From Spiribacter sp. 1M189 (GTDB taxonomy: Bacteria; Pseudomonadota; Gammaproteobacteria; Nitrococcales; Nitrococcaceae): a DNA stretch of 64,000 nucleotides. The DNA is taken from NCBI RefSeq assembly GCF_040838345.1, contig NZ_JBAKFF010000001.1:744001-808000 (forward strand), read 5' to 3'. Position numbers and translations under genes: made by a program. The notes beneath the pieces are model-generated. The model saw nothing but the letters and a program-made list of their open reading frames with translations, was not told the DNA's origin and did no database searches. Shown one piece after another: positions 54,745-63,579 of this stretch. Every line of letters starts with the position of its first letter. Position 1 is the stretch's first letter.

Positions 54745-55760
54745 CCCGGCGGCGCGGCACCATCGCGGCCGGCGTGATGCTGCTGGCGCTGTCGGTCCTC
54801 GCAGCGCTTGCCTTCGCGCTCGCCGTCGAGCGGATCGAGGGGACGCCGCTGGAGACAGACGAGTCCGCGGTGATCGAAGTCCCCGCCGGGAGCAGTTTCG
54901 CCGCGGTTGCCGGGCAGCTCTCGGATCGCGGGCTGATTGACCACCCTTGGCTACTGCGTCTCTATGCGCGATGGAACGGTATGGCGAACCGCATACAGGC
55001 CGGTGAGTATGCAATTGAGCCCGGCACGACCGCGGCCGATCTGGTTCGGCGCATGGTCAATGGCGAGGTCGTTCAGTATTCGCTCACCCTCATCGAGGGC
55101 TGGCGTTTTGATGAGCTGCTCGCCGCCGTGCATGCGCATCCGGCCGTCAGGCGCACCCTCGAGGCCGATGCCACCGAGTCGCAGATCATGGCCGCGATTG
55201 ACCGCGGCTCGATCCCCGCGGAAGGGCGTTTCCTTCCGGAGACCTATCACTTCCCGCGCGGGATATCCGATATCGATATCCTGCGAAGGGCGAATCGCGC
55301 GCTGGAGGCGACGTTGGACGACGCCTGGCAGAACCGGGCCGACGGGCTACCCATCGAAAGCGCGGATGAGGCGCTGATCCTCGCCTCCATCATCGAAAAG
55401 GAGACGGGCTTGGCCGAGGAGCGGCGCCGGATCGCCGGTGTCTTCAGCCGTCGGCTTGAGCGCGGCATGCGACTGCAGACCGATCCGACGGTCATCTACG
55501 GCCTGGGCGAGGCATTTGACGGCGATCTGCGGCGCATCCATCTGCGAACCGATACGCCATACAACACCTATACCCGCCACGGACTCCCACCCACGCCGAT
55601 CGCGCTACCCGGGGCCGCAGCGATCCGGGCCGCCGTCGATCCAGCCGAGGGTGACAGTCTCTACTTTGTCTCCCGCGGCGATGGGAGCCATGTCTTCTCA
55701 GCCACGCTGGATGAACATAACGCAGCCGTGCGTCGCTACCAGCTGGGACAGGGAGGCTAG
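54741..55760 (+). CDS. mltG: Endolytic murein transglycosylase MltG
   Basis: Inner-membrane lytic transglycosylase that cuts nascent glycan strands. 339 residues: a TM helix (about 9-31, IAAGVMLLALSVLAALAFAL), a LysM-like region (about 45-110, VIEVPAGSSFAAVAGQL) and the YceG domain with the catalytic Glu in ILASIIEKETGL and RLQTDPTVIYGLG, PYNTYTRHGLPPTPI. GTG 54741 overlaps the pabC stop. tmk follows 4 bp later. Confidence 0.94.
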   Translation: MTRRRGTIAAGVMLLALSVLAALAFALAVERIEGTPLETDESAVIEVPAGSSFAAVAGQLSDRGLIDHPWLLRLYARWNGMANRIQAGEYAIEPGTTAADLVRRMVNGEVVQYSLTLIEGWRFDELLAAVHAHPAVRRTLEADATESQIMAAIDRGSIPAEGRFLPETYHFPRGISDIDILRRANRALEATLDDAWQNRADGLPIESADEALILASIIEKETGLAEERRRIAGVFSRRLERGMRLQTDPTVIYGLGEAFDGDLRRIHLRTDTPYNTYTRHGLPPTPIALPGAAAIRAAVDPAEGDSLYFVSRGDGSHVFSATLDEHNAAVRRYQLGQGG

Positions 55761-55764
55761 GCCC

Positions 55765-56391
55765 ATGGGAGACGGGCGTTTCATCACTGTGGAGGGCATC
55801 GAAGGCGCCGGCAAGACGACGGCGATCGACATCATCCGCGACTGGGTGAAGGGGCAGGGGGGCGACCCGCGGCTCACCCGCGAGCCCGGCGGGACAGACC
55901 TCGGTGAGGAGCTCCGCGAGGTCCTGCTGCGACATCGGGATGGGGGCATGTCGGCCGAGGCCGAGGTGCTGCTCATGTTCGCCGCCCGCGCCGAGCACCT
56001 CGAGCGGGTCATCCGGCCCGCCCTGGCAGCCGGCCAATGGGTGATCTGCGACCGCTTCACCGACGCCAGCGTCGCCTACCAGGGCATGGGCCGGGGGCTT
56101 GGCATAGACCGCGTGCGGTCGCTTGGCGAATGGACCCACGCGGACCTCGCCCCGGACCTGACCCTGTGGCTGGATCTGCCAGTGGCACTCGGCCTTGAGA
56201 GGGCGGCGGGGCGCAGCCTGCCCGATCGCTTCGAATCCGAGCGAGCCGGTTTTTTCAAGGCAGTGCGTCGTGGCTACGCCGCCATCGCGGCGGATGAACC
56301 CGACCGGGTGCGGCGCGTTGACTCCAGTGGCCCGCCGGCTGAGGTCAGAGACGGCATTATCGCCGCACTGGAGGCCCGATTTGGTGGATGA
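55765..56391 (+). CDS. tmk: Thymidylate kinase
   Basis: Phosphorylates dTMP to dTDP. 208 residues with P-loop EGIEGAGKTT (about residues 9-18), the TREPGGTDLGEELR loop, CDRFTDASVAYQG and the ESERAGFF lid region. ATG 55765. holB begins inside its last codons. Confidence 0.95.
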   Translation: MGDGRFITVEGIEGAGKTTAIDIIRDWVKGQGGDPRLTREPGGTDLGEELREVLLRHRDGGMSAEAEVLLMFAARAEHLERVIRPALAAGQWVICDRFTDASVAYQGMGRGLGIDRVRSLGEWTHADLAPDLTLWLDLPVALGLERAAGRSLPDRFESERAGFFKAVRRGYAAIAADEPDRVRRVDSSGPPAEVRDGIIAALEARFGG

Positions 56392-57358
56392 CGTCCGCGA
56401 GGTCGAGGCACCGCTGCCATGGCAGGCCGAGGCCTGGCGGCGCTTCCTGAGCGCGGTCGAGTCAGGACGCCTCGCACATGCCATCCTGCTCGGCGGTGCC
56501 GCCGGCACAGGCAAACGGCAATTAGCGCTCGCCATGATGGCCCGGCTGCTCTGCGAGGCACCCGGAGCCGACGCGGCCTGCGGCACCTGCCGCGGCTGCC
56601 GCCTGCGCATCGCCGGCAGCCATCCGGATCAGATGCTGATCGAGCCGGAGGCCGATGGCAGCGGCATCCTCAAGATCGAATCAGCCCGCGCACTGACCGA
56701 GTTCAGCCATCGCACGAGCCAGTACGACGGCTATCGCGTGGCGCTGGTGATGCCCGCCGAGGCGATGAACCGAAACACCGCCAACGCCCTGCTCAAGACC
56801 CTGGAGGAACCGCCGACCGGCATGGTGATCATCCTCGTCAGCCACGAACCGGGACGATTGAGCGCAACGATCCGCAGCCGCTGCCAGCACTACCGGCTTG
56901 GCACGCCGGCCCCGGCGCTGGCGATTGATTGGTTGCGGGCGCAGGGCGTTGCGGAGGCCGGCCAGATGCTGGAGTTGGCGGGCGGCAGTCCGTTGACCGC
57001 ACTGGTGCTCGCCGGTGAGACGGGGACCCAGCGGCTGGACAGCCTGGTGACCGCCATCGACGATGTCGTATCCGGTCGCCGCGGCGTGGTGGAGGCAGCC
57101 GCGGAATGGCAGGCCGTGGGCGCTCTGGAGACGACACGGCTGATGCAGAGGCTCAGCGTTCAGCTGATGCGCGCCCAGGCCGACCCGGCTTCCGGCGTTG
57201 TCGGCCTCGCCGATGCGCCGGCGCTGCAGGCAAGGCTCGATCTGAAACGGATCAGCCGTATCTCCGATCGTCTGCTGGCGCTGCGCGCGGCCGCTGGGCA
57301 GAGTCTCAGCCGGGAGCTGTCCATGGAAGCGCTTTTTCTCGTCTGGAGTGAAGGATGA
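56384..57358 (+). CDS. holB: DNA polymerase III delta' subunit
   Basis: Clamp-loader subunit. 324 residues with WQAEAWRRFLSAVESGRLAHAILL (positions 13-36), a P-loop variant GGAAGTGKRQLA, the zinc cysteines in CGTCRGCRLR, NALLKTLEEPP and sensor-like SATIRSRCQ. GTG 56384 or TTG 56381 may be the start; GGAGG at 56370-56374 serves either. The pilZ gene that lies between holB and ycfH in pseudomonads is absent. Its stop overlaps the next gene (ATGA). Confidence 0.93.
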   Translation: MDDVREVEAPLPWQAEAWRRFLSAVESGRLAHAILLGGAAGTGKRQLALAMMARLLCEAPGADAACGTCRGCRLRIAGSHPDQMLIEPEADGSGILKIESARALTEFSHRTSQYDGYRVALVMPAEAMNRNTANALLKTLEEPPTGMVIILVSHEPGRLSATIRSRCQHYRLGTPAPALAIDWLRAQGVAEAGQMLELAGGSPLTALVLAGETGTQRLDSLVTAIDDVVSGRRGVVEAAAEWQAVGALETTRLMQRLSVQLMRAQADPASGVVGLADAPALQARLDLKRISRISDRLLALRAAAGQSLSRELSMEALFLVWSEG

Positions 57359-58137
57359 TTGTTGACTCTCATTGTCATTTCCACCTCCTCGAACGCCCGG
57401 AGAGCGCTGATGTGGCGCTCGACGAGGCAAAACGGGCGGGTGTGGATGCCTTCCTGAACGTGGCCGTCGCTGCCGAGGAAAGGGATGTCCTGATCGCCTT
57501 CAGCGAACGTCACCCGGAGGTATTCACCTCGGTCGGGGTCCACCCCTGTGGCGAGGGTGCCGACCCATCAGCGGAGACGCTGGCGGCCATGGCGGATCAC
57601 CCGGATGTTGTCGCCATTGGCGAGACGGGTCTCGACTATGGCGCCGGTCCGGGGGACTACGGCTGGCAACAGGCGCGTTTTCGCCGCCATATCGAGGCGG
57701 CACGACAGGCTTGTCGCCCGATCATCGTTCACAGCCGCATGGCGCCGGCGGACACGCTTCGTATTCTCCAGGAGGAGGGCGCCGAGGAGGTCGGCGGCGT
57801 TATCCATTGCTTTGTCGAGGATGCCGGGATCGCCCGGGGCATGCTCGATCTGGGCTTCTACCTGTCGTTGTCCGGCATCCTCACCTTCCGGCGCGCCGGG
57901 GCGTTGCGTGAGACCGCACGGGACCTGCCGATGGACCGACTGCTGGTGGAAACCGACTGCCCCTACCTGGCGCCCGTCCCGCACCGCGGACAGGAGAACC
58001 GACCGGCCTGGGTGCAGGAGGTCATCGAATGCCTGGCCGACCTGAAGAAAATGCCGGCGGTGCAGGTGGCCGATCGCACGGCGGAGAACTTTTTTGCCTG
58101 CTTCCCGCGGGCTCAAGCCGCGGTGGTCTCCGGCTAG
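57355..58137 (+). CDS. ycfH: TatD-family hydrolase YcfH
   Basis: A 260-residue metal-dependent hydrolase of the TatD superfamily, YcfH type: the N-terminal metal site reads VDSHCHFHLL (D-x-H-x-H), with VGVHPCGEG, IGETGLDYGAG, IVHSR, HCF and VETDCPYLAPVPHRG completing the site. It may act as a DNase or on D-aminoacyl-type substrates; the reaction is not settled. Last gene of the fab-holB cluster, convergent with the TraB gene by a 4-bp overlap. Confidence 0.92.
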   Translation: MIVDSHCHFHLLERPESADVALDEAKRAGVDAFLNVAVAAEERDVLIAFSERHPEVFTSVGVHPCGEGADPSAETLAAMADHPDVVAIGETGLDYGAGPGDYGWQQARFRRHIEAARQACRPIIVHSRMAPADTLRILQEEGAEEVGGVIHCFVEDAGIARGMLDLGFYLSLSGILTFRRAGALRETARDLPMDRLLVETDCPYLAPVPHRGQENRPAWVQEVIECLADLKKMPAVQVADRTAENFFACFPRAQAAVVSG

Positions 58138-59336
58138 ACGAGCTGCTCGATGATGCGGAAGCCGGCCAGGTAGGTCCCCACGGCAGAGCCGATGGTGGCA
58201 AACAGGAATACCAACAGGGTCCTTGCAACCCGGTTCCGCCACCAGCCACGCCAGTCGGCGACCGCCTCACGGAGACTCCGGAAGTCCTCCACCCGCGGGC
58301 GACGGCTGAACAACTCAATCGCCGCCGCCACGAAGCCCGCACCAATCGTTGGATTGAGCGAGGTCAGGGGGGCCGCCAGAAAAGAACCGATGACGGTAAA
58401 GGGATGACCGCGGGCGAGAGCGGCGCCCAGTGCGCAGAGCCCGCCGTTGATCAGGACCCAGTCCGTGACCAGCTGCCAACCCAGATCGCTGCTGCGGCTG
58501 AAGCCAATACCGAAACCGGCCAGTATGACGGCCACGACCACCCATGGTATGACTTTCGGCCAGCGTGCCGGCGGCGGGATGGTCTCAAGCGCCTGGCGAA
58601 CCGGCGTTGGCTCGGCGATCCCCTCGCTCAGCGCCGCCTCGAGTCCCGCCAGATGACCGGCGCCCACCACCGCCAGCACCCGGCGCGGCGGCGTCTCGGC
58701 CTCCTCGATCGATTCCAGCAGACGGGCGGCCATGTAACGGTCACGCTCGGCGATCAGCGGCTCGAACAGGGTGGATGAGCCGGCGGCGAATTCGCTGAAC
58801 GTCGCCTCAAGCATGTCGCCCTGTTTGAGCTTCTCGATATCCGCGGCACTGACTTCATCCCGCGAGAACAGGCTTCCGAAAAGGCCCATGAAAAGGGACG
58901 GCCGCTGCCACCAGGGCACCCCCCGGTAGATGCGCTTGAGCGTGGTGCCGATATCGCGGTCGATCAACAGAAGGGGGAGGCGACGCCGCCTGGCGCCCCG
59001 CGCCGCCGCCTCGAGTTCGGCGCCGGGGCGGATATCGAACTGATCCGCAAGGCGCTGCTGATAGGCACCTAGCGCCAGACTGGCGATGACCATTCCAGCC
59101 CGGCCGCTGCGCAGCACCTGGAACAGATCCAGTTTCTCCAGGGCGGCGGGGTCGATCAGGCTCTGATAGCGGCTCTCGCAGAGCTCCACCGCCACCGCGT
59201 CATAGTCTTCGCGATCAATCTCCCGGCGCACGTCGACCACGCTCTGCGCCGAGACATGCGCGGTGCCAAGCAGCACGATTGTCGTATTACCGACGGTGAC
59301 CTCGCGGATGAGATGGGTGTCCTCGGCCGGATGCAT
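58134..59336 (-). CDS. TraB family membrane protein
   Basis: A 400-residue TraB/PrgY-type protein. The N-terminal TraB domain (about 1-235) carries the conserved VLLGTAHVSAQSV, the VAVELCESRYQSL Glu block and VVGAGHLAGLE, which suggest a metal-dependent hydrolase related to tiki/TraB proteins. The C-terminal part has four or so hydrophobic segments (VIPWVVVAVILAGFGIGF, NGGLCALGAALA, LNPTIGAGFVAAAIELF, LLVFLFATIGSAVGTYLAG). Enterococcal relatives lower pheromone activity; the role in gammaproteobacteria is unknown. It lies downstream of polX on the same strand. Confidence 0.85.
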   Translation of the reverse strand: MHPAEDTHLIREVTVGNTTIVLLGTAHVSAQSVVDVRREIDREDYDAVAVELCESRYQSLIDPAALEKLDLFQVLRSGRAGMVIASLALGAYQQRLADQFDIRPGAELEAAARGARRRRLPLLLIDRDIGTTLKRIYRGVPWWQRPSLFMGLFGSLFSRDEVSAADIEKLKQGDMLEATFSEFAAGSSTLFEPLIAERDRYMAARLLESIEEAETPPRRVLAVVGAGHLAGLEAALSEGIAEPTPVRQALETIPPPARWPKVIPWVVVAVILAGFGIGFSRSSDLGWQLVTDWVLINGGLCALGAALARGHPFTVIGSFLAAPLTSLNPTIGAGFVAAAIELFSRRPRVEDFRSLREAVADWRGWWRNRVARTLLVFLFATIGSAVGTYLAGFRIIEQLV

Positions 59337-59365
59337 GTCTTCGCCTGCTGCTTGCCAGCCCGCGA

Positions 59366-61105
59366 TTATCCACCAGCCGACCGCCCGGGTGCCAGCAGCT
59401 TGCGCAAATCGCCGACGGGCCGCGTATTGAGTACGTCACTGGCCGAGAGCCAGGCCCGTCGGGCCTGATCCACGCCGTGTCGCATGAAATCCAACTGCGC
59501 CGGGCTGTGCGCATCGGTCCCGATGACCAGCATGACACCGGCATCCCGGGCCGCCCGGGCATCCTGATCATTGAGATCAAGACGTTTCGGTTGGGCATTG
59601 ATTTCAAGCGCAATATGGTTGTCAATGGCCGCCTCGAACACGCGGTCCAGATCCAGCGCAATCGGACCCCGCTGACCGATCAGCCGCCCGGTGGGGTGGG
59701 CGATGATGCGCATGAGCGGATGGGCCATGGCCTCAAGCAGGCGCTCCGTCTGCGCCCGGCGCGCCAGCGCCAGATCGCTGTGTATGGCACCGATGACGTA
59801 GTCTAGACGCTCGAGAATGGCATCGGGCAGGTCCAGCGCGCCATCGCTCAGGATATCGACCTCGCAGGACTTGAGGATGACCAGATCATCGAATCGCTCA
59901 TTGAGGGCATCGATTTCATCGATCTGTCGGGCCAGCCGATCGGAATCCAGTCCGTGGGCCACTCGAACGGCCCGGGAGTGGTCGCTGATCCCGAGATACC
60001 CCCATCCGCGATCCTGCGCGGCCTCGGCCATTTCCGCCAGATCCGCCTTGCCATCGGATGCCGTGGTATGGGTATGCAGATTGCCGCGGATGTCCTGCCG
60101 TTCAATCAGCCCTGGCAGTGCATCGTTTTCAGCGGCCTCAATCTCGCCGCGATTCTCGCGCAGTTCCGGCGCAATCCAGGGCAGCGAGAGCGATTTGTAG
60201 ACTGATTCTTCGGTATCACCAGCAACCGTTTGTTCATCCTTGAAAAGCCCATACTCATTAAGCTTGAATCCACGCGCCTGGGCCCGCCGGCGCAGGGCAA
60301 TGTTGTGATCCCGCGACCCGGTGAAATAGTGCATCGCGGCCCCATAGGCGCCATCCGGCACGACCCGAATATCGACCTGCAGGCCACCCCGTAGACGCAG
60401 CGTCGTACGCGTCTCGCCGCTGGAGATGACCTCCGCGACATCGTCGTAGTGGGTGACGGCGCGCGAGACCGTCGCCGGATCGCCTGCCGTGACCACCACG
60501 TCGAGATCGCCCACAGTCTCCCGGCGACGTCGGTAGCTGCCTGCAATGGCCGCCTGATCGACGCCGGAGCGCTGTCGGATCCAGTCCAACAGCGGTTCCG
60601 CCATTTCCTCCGCGTCCGCCAGCAGGGTACGCGCCGGCGAATGACGGGCCTGGCGGTCGATCTCGTAGAGGATCCGCTGCTCGGTTTTCTCGCCAAACCC
60701 CGGCAGTGTCCGAATGCGCTGGTCGCGGGCCGCCTTGGCGAGCGCTTCAACGCTGGTGATGCCGAGGCCTTCATAGAGCGCATGGGCACGCTTGGGGCCG
60801 ATTCCATTGATATCCAGCAATGCGGTCAGGCCGGCCGGCAGCCGGTCGGTGGCGGCATCGAGTCCGGCCAGATGACCGGTTTCGACGTAGCGTTCGATCT
60901 GGCCGGCAAGGTCATCACCGATACCGGGCAGTTCGCTGAGATCCTCGCCGGCGGCCAGCATGTCACGGATCGGGCGCGACTGATCGCGGACGGTGGACGC
61001 GGCGTTGCGGTAGGCGCGCAGCCGGAAGGGATTAGCCTCACCAATCTCCAGCAGGTCCGCGAGAGTCTCGAAGGCGTTGGCGATATCGCGATTACGCACG
61101 GGCAT
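59366..61105 (-). CDS. polX: DNA polymerase X with PHP domain
   Basis: A family X polymerase of bacterial PolX type for gap-filling repair. 579 residues: 8-kDa-like and helix-hairpin-helix region (ELPGIGDDLAGQIERY, DINGIGPKRAHALYEGLG), polymerase palm with GSYRRRRETVGDLDVVV and its Asp pair (about residues 185-202), and a C-terminal PHP domain from about 335 with NLHTHTTASDG, ISDHSRA, GAIHSDL and IGTDAHSPAQ, which supplies 3'-5' exonuclease or phosphatase activity in other PolX. Both active sites look intact. ATG 61105 is the likely start; no good ribosome-binding site is visible. Confidence 0.93.
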   Translation of the reverse strand: MPVRNRDIANAFETLADLLEIGEANPFRLRAYRNAASTVRDQSRPIRDMLAAGEDLSELPGIGDDLAGQIERYVETGHLAGLDAATDRLPAGLTALLDINGIGPKRAHALYEGLGITSVEALAKAARDQRIRTLPGFGEKTEQRILYEIDRQARHSPARTLLADAEEMAEPLLDWIRQRSGVDQAAIAGSYRRRRETVGDLDVVVTAGDPATVSRAVTHYDDVAEVISSGETRTTLRLRGGLQVDIRVVPDGAYGAAMHYFTGSRDHNIALRRRAQARGFKLNEYGLFKDEQTVAGDTEESVYKSLSLPWIAPELRENRGEIEAAENDALPGLIERQDIRGNLHTHTTASDGKADLAEMAEAAQDRGWGYLGISDHSRAVRVAHGLDSDRLARQIDEIDALNERFDDLVILKSCEVDILSDGALDLPDAILERLDYVIGAIHSDLALARRAQTERLLEAMAHPLMRIIAHPTGRLIGQRGPIALDLDRVFEAAIDNHIALEINAQPKRLDLNDQDARAARDAGVMLVIGTDAHSPAQLDFMRHGVDQARRAWLSASDVLNTRPVGDLRKLLAPGRSAGG

Positions 61106-61243
61106 AGGGAATATGAAGTCCCGCCTGGACCCACCGTTCACTGCGTATAATATATATTATGTTAAATAATAGATTAATGGCGAAACGCCGATGAGACGGA
61201 GACCTGCTCCGGAACCTCAGGTACCCACTGCCCTCGAATAGCC
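61106..61243. promoter_or_regulatory. AT-rich divergent promoter region of polX and phosphoribosyltransferase
   Basis: A sharp AT-rich pocket in GC-rich DNA, about 61145-61180. It includes a perfect TATAAT at 61146-61151 and a 14-bp palindrome ATAATATATATTAT at 61147-61160, so -10 elements can be read on both strands. No good -35 partner was found. A shared operator or melting region is possible. Confidence 0.45.
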
Positions 61244-61867
61244 ATGGCCGCTGTTCACTACCGCAATCGTATCGAAGCCGCCAATCGGCTGGCCGACATC
61301 CTCTCCGACCAGAGCTGGACGGATCCGGTGGTGCTCGGCATCCCCCGCGGTGGTGTACCAATGGCAGACATTGTGGCAAGGCGCCTGGGCGCCGCGCTGG
61401 ACGTCGTCCTCGTGCACAAGATCCGCGCCCCGGGCAATCCCGAATATGCCATCGGTTCGGTCGACGAGACCGGTCAGGTGACGCTTTCCGACGGAGTTGA
61501 TGCGTCGGTGGATGATGATGCCGTCCACCAGGAGATCGAAGAGGAAAAGGCCGTTCTTATCGCCCGCCGTCGACGTTATGGCAAGCCCCGCCAGCGGCTT
61601 TCGAGCCGCGATGTCATCGTCGTCGACGACGGCGCGGCGACGGGCGCCACGGTCGTCGCCGCCGTGAATGCGGTGCGTAGGGATCAGGCGGCCAGCGTCA
61701 CCATTGCACTCGGTGTCGCCGCGCCGGAGGTCATCCGGCAACTGAAGGAAGTCGCCGATGGCGTGATCTGCCCGAGTCAGCCAGCGGGGTTCATGGCGGT
61801 CAGCCAGGCCTTTGGCGAGTTCCCGCAGGTCAGCGACGAGGAAGTGGAAAGGATCCTCCCCGACTAG
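61244..61867 (+). CDS. Phosphoribosyltransferase-fold protein (COG1926 type)
   Basis: A 207-residue predicted phosphoribosyltransferase. The N-terminal VLGIPRGGVPMADIVARRL and the HKIRAPGNPEYAIGSVDE segment are family marks, and the PRPP loop is VIVVDDGAATGATV (about residues 125-138). The acceptor base or group is unknown; such proteins are often found apart from purine pathways. The ATG at 61244 follows an AT-rich promoter region. It converges on the SDR gene (4-bp overlap). Confidence 0.82.
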   Translation: MAAVHYRNRIEAANRLADILSDQSWTDPVVLGIPRGGVPMADIVARRLGAALDVVLVHKIRAPGNPEYAIGSVDETGQVTLSDGVDASVDDDAVHQEIEEEKAVLIARRRRYGKPRQRLSSRDVIVVDDGAATGATVVAAVNAVRRDQAASVTIALGVAAPEVIRQLKEVADGVICPSQPAGFMAVSQAFGEFPQVSDEEVERILPD

Positions 61868-62613
61868 CCTGGGATAACGGCATCCCAGTGTTCGCGGATA
61901 TCCCACTCCGCCGCGCTGAATCGCTCTGCCGGCACCTCAAGGACCGCGTCAATGAAGCGGGCCACCGCTTCCGGGCTGGTCAGCCCGCCCATCTCCTTGA
62001 GTGCGCGGAAGCGCTCCACGGCTGGGAAATCGGACGCATCCTGGGCCCGGATCAACGACTGCATGGGGGTATCCACCACCCCCGGGCGCAGACTGCCGAT
62101 GGCGACGCCACTACCGGCAAGCTCCTGCTTGAGGACTTCGTAGACCATATAGAGCGCCGCCTTACTGGTGCAGTAGGCGCCCCATCCCGGTAGCGCACGA
62201 TGGGCGGCGCCAGAGGAGATATTCAGGATACGGCCGCCCTCCTCCATCTGCGGGCTCATCAGGCGGGTCAGTGCAATCGGCGCCTCGAGATTGATCGCGA
62301 GGCTTCGGCGAATGGCCTGGGCTGACTGTGAGAGAAGCGGTCCGACCGGATCAATAACCCCGGCATTGTGAACGAGAAAGCGCACTGGCCGCTCGCCGAC
62401 CGCCGCCCGCAGGGCCGCCTGGCCATCCTCCGTACTGATATCCGCCTGACAGGGCTCAACGCCCGTCTGCAGCGCTGCCAGCTCATCCAGGGGGCCGCGA
62501 CGACGTCCCGCCACCACAACGATATGCCCCCGTCCCGCCAGTCGCAGGGCGAGCGCACGGCCAATACCGGTGCCGCCACCGGTGATGACCGAAACAGTCT
62601 GCGTCATTTTCAT
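61864..62613 (-). CDS. Short-chain dehydrogenase/reductase
   Basis: A 249-residue classical SDR: nucleotide motif TGGGTGIGRALA near the N-terminus, HNAGVIDPVG, and the catalytic Ser/Tyr/Lys in NISSGAAHRALPGWGAYCTSK. The substrate is unknown; the sequence resembles sepiapterin-reductase-like or benzil-reductase-like SDRs that use NADPH. It lies 6 bp downstream of the 2-hydroxyacid dehydrogenase gene, so the two reductases are co-transcribed. Confidence 0.85.
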   Translation of the reverse strand: MKMTQTVSVITGGGTGIGRALALRLAGRGHIVVVAGRRRGPLDELAALQTGVEPCQADISTEDGQAALRAAVGERPVRFLVHNAGVIDPVGPLLSQSAQAIRRSLAINLEAPIALTRLMSPQMEEGGRILNISSGAAHRALPGWGAYCTSKAALYMVYEVLKQELAGSGVAIGSLRPGVVDTPMQSLIRAQDASDFPAVERFRALKEMGGLTSPEAVARFIDAVLEVPAERFSAAEWDIREHWDAVIPG

Positions 62614-62619
62614 CCGCCC

Positions 62620-63579
62620 TCAATCCACACGCCGTACCGGCTCGCCGTCGAGCCAGCCACGGATATTCTCGACACTCTGATCCACGATCCGCTGTCGTGC
62701 GCGCTGGCTGCCCCACGCACTGTGCGGCGTGATCAAGAAATTCGGCAGCCCCGCCGCCAGCAGCGGATTGCCCGCCACCGGCGGCTCCTTAGATAGCCCA
62801 TCCAGCCCTGCCCCGGCGATCTCGCCGGTGCGCAGCGCCTCGACCAGCGCCTTCTCGTCCAGCAGCGCGCCCCGGGCGGTGTTGATCAGCAAGGCACTGG
62901 ATTTCATCCGCCTCAGCACCGCCGCATCAATCATCTCCCGGGTGGTTTCCGTCAGCGGACAATGCAGCGTCACGATATCCGCCTCGGTGATGCCGTCCTC
63001 AAAGCGAACGCGCCCTTCCCGTGGCGTCGTCACCCCGGGACGCTCCGCGATGATCACGCGCATACCGAGGGCCTCGGCCTTTCGCGCAACCGCCGCGCCC
63101 AGCGTCCCGTAACCGACCACGAGCAGCGTCTGCCCAGCCAGCTCCCTGATCGGATAGTCGAGGAAGCAGAAATCCGGTGACTGTTCCCAGCGCCCACGAC
63201 CGACCGCATCGACGTAGTCCACCAGTCGTGTACACAGCGCCAGCATGAGCCCAATGGCGTGCTGACTGACCGCCTCGGTGCCGTAGCCGCGGCAATGGGT
63301 CACCGTTATCCCGCGAGCCCGGGCCGCCGCGACATCGATGTTGTCGACACCGGTCGCCACCACATTGATCAGACCAAGCGATGGGCAGGCGTCCAGCGTT
63401 GCCGCGTCAATCACCACCTTGTTGGTGATGATGATCTCCGCGCCGTCGATATGCTCGACACGCTGATCCGGCGACGTTCGGCCATGGCTGACCCAGTCGG
63501 GGCACAGTGCATCCAGCGCCCGGAAATCCAGATCGCCATGTTCCAGGGTATCTCGATCGAGGAAAACCGCCCGTGCCAT
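62620..63579 (-). CDS. D-2-hydroxyacid dehydrogenase (glycerate/hydroxypyruvate type)
   Basis: A 319-residue NAD(P)-dependent dehydrogenase. The N-terminal substrate domain has ITNKVVIDAATLD and VATGVDNIDVAAARARG; the nucleotide motif is VVGYGTLGAAVA; the catalytic Arg (NTARGALLDE), Glu (LSKEPPV) and His (ITPHSAWGS) are present. The LSKEPP ending resembles HprA-type hydroxypyruvate reductases. ATG 63579 (MARAVFLDRDTLEHG) is preferred over an upstream TTG at 63612. The SDR gene follows. Confidence 0.87.
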   Translation of the reverse strand: MARAVFLDRDTLEHGDLDFRALDALCPDWVSHGRTSPDQRVEHIDGAEIIITNKVVIDAATLDACPSLGLINVVATGVDNIDVAAARARGITVTHCRGYGTEAVSQHAIGLMLALCTRLVDYVDAVGRGRWEQSPDFCFLDYPIRELAGQTLLVVGYGTLGAAVARKAEALGMRVIIAERPGVTTPREGRVRFEDGITEADIVTLHCPLTETTREMIDAAVLRRMKSSALLINTARGALLDEKALVEALRTGEIAGAGLDGLSKEPPVAGNPLLAAGLPNFLITPHSAWGSQRARQRIVDQSVENIRGWLDGEPVRRVD

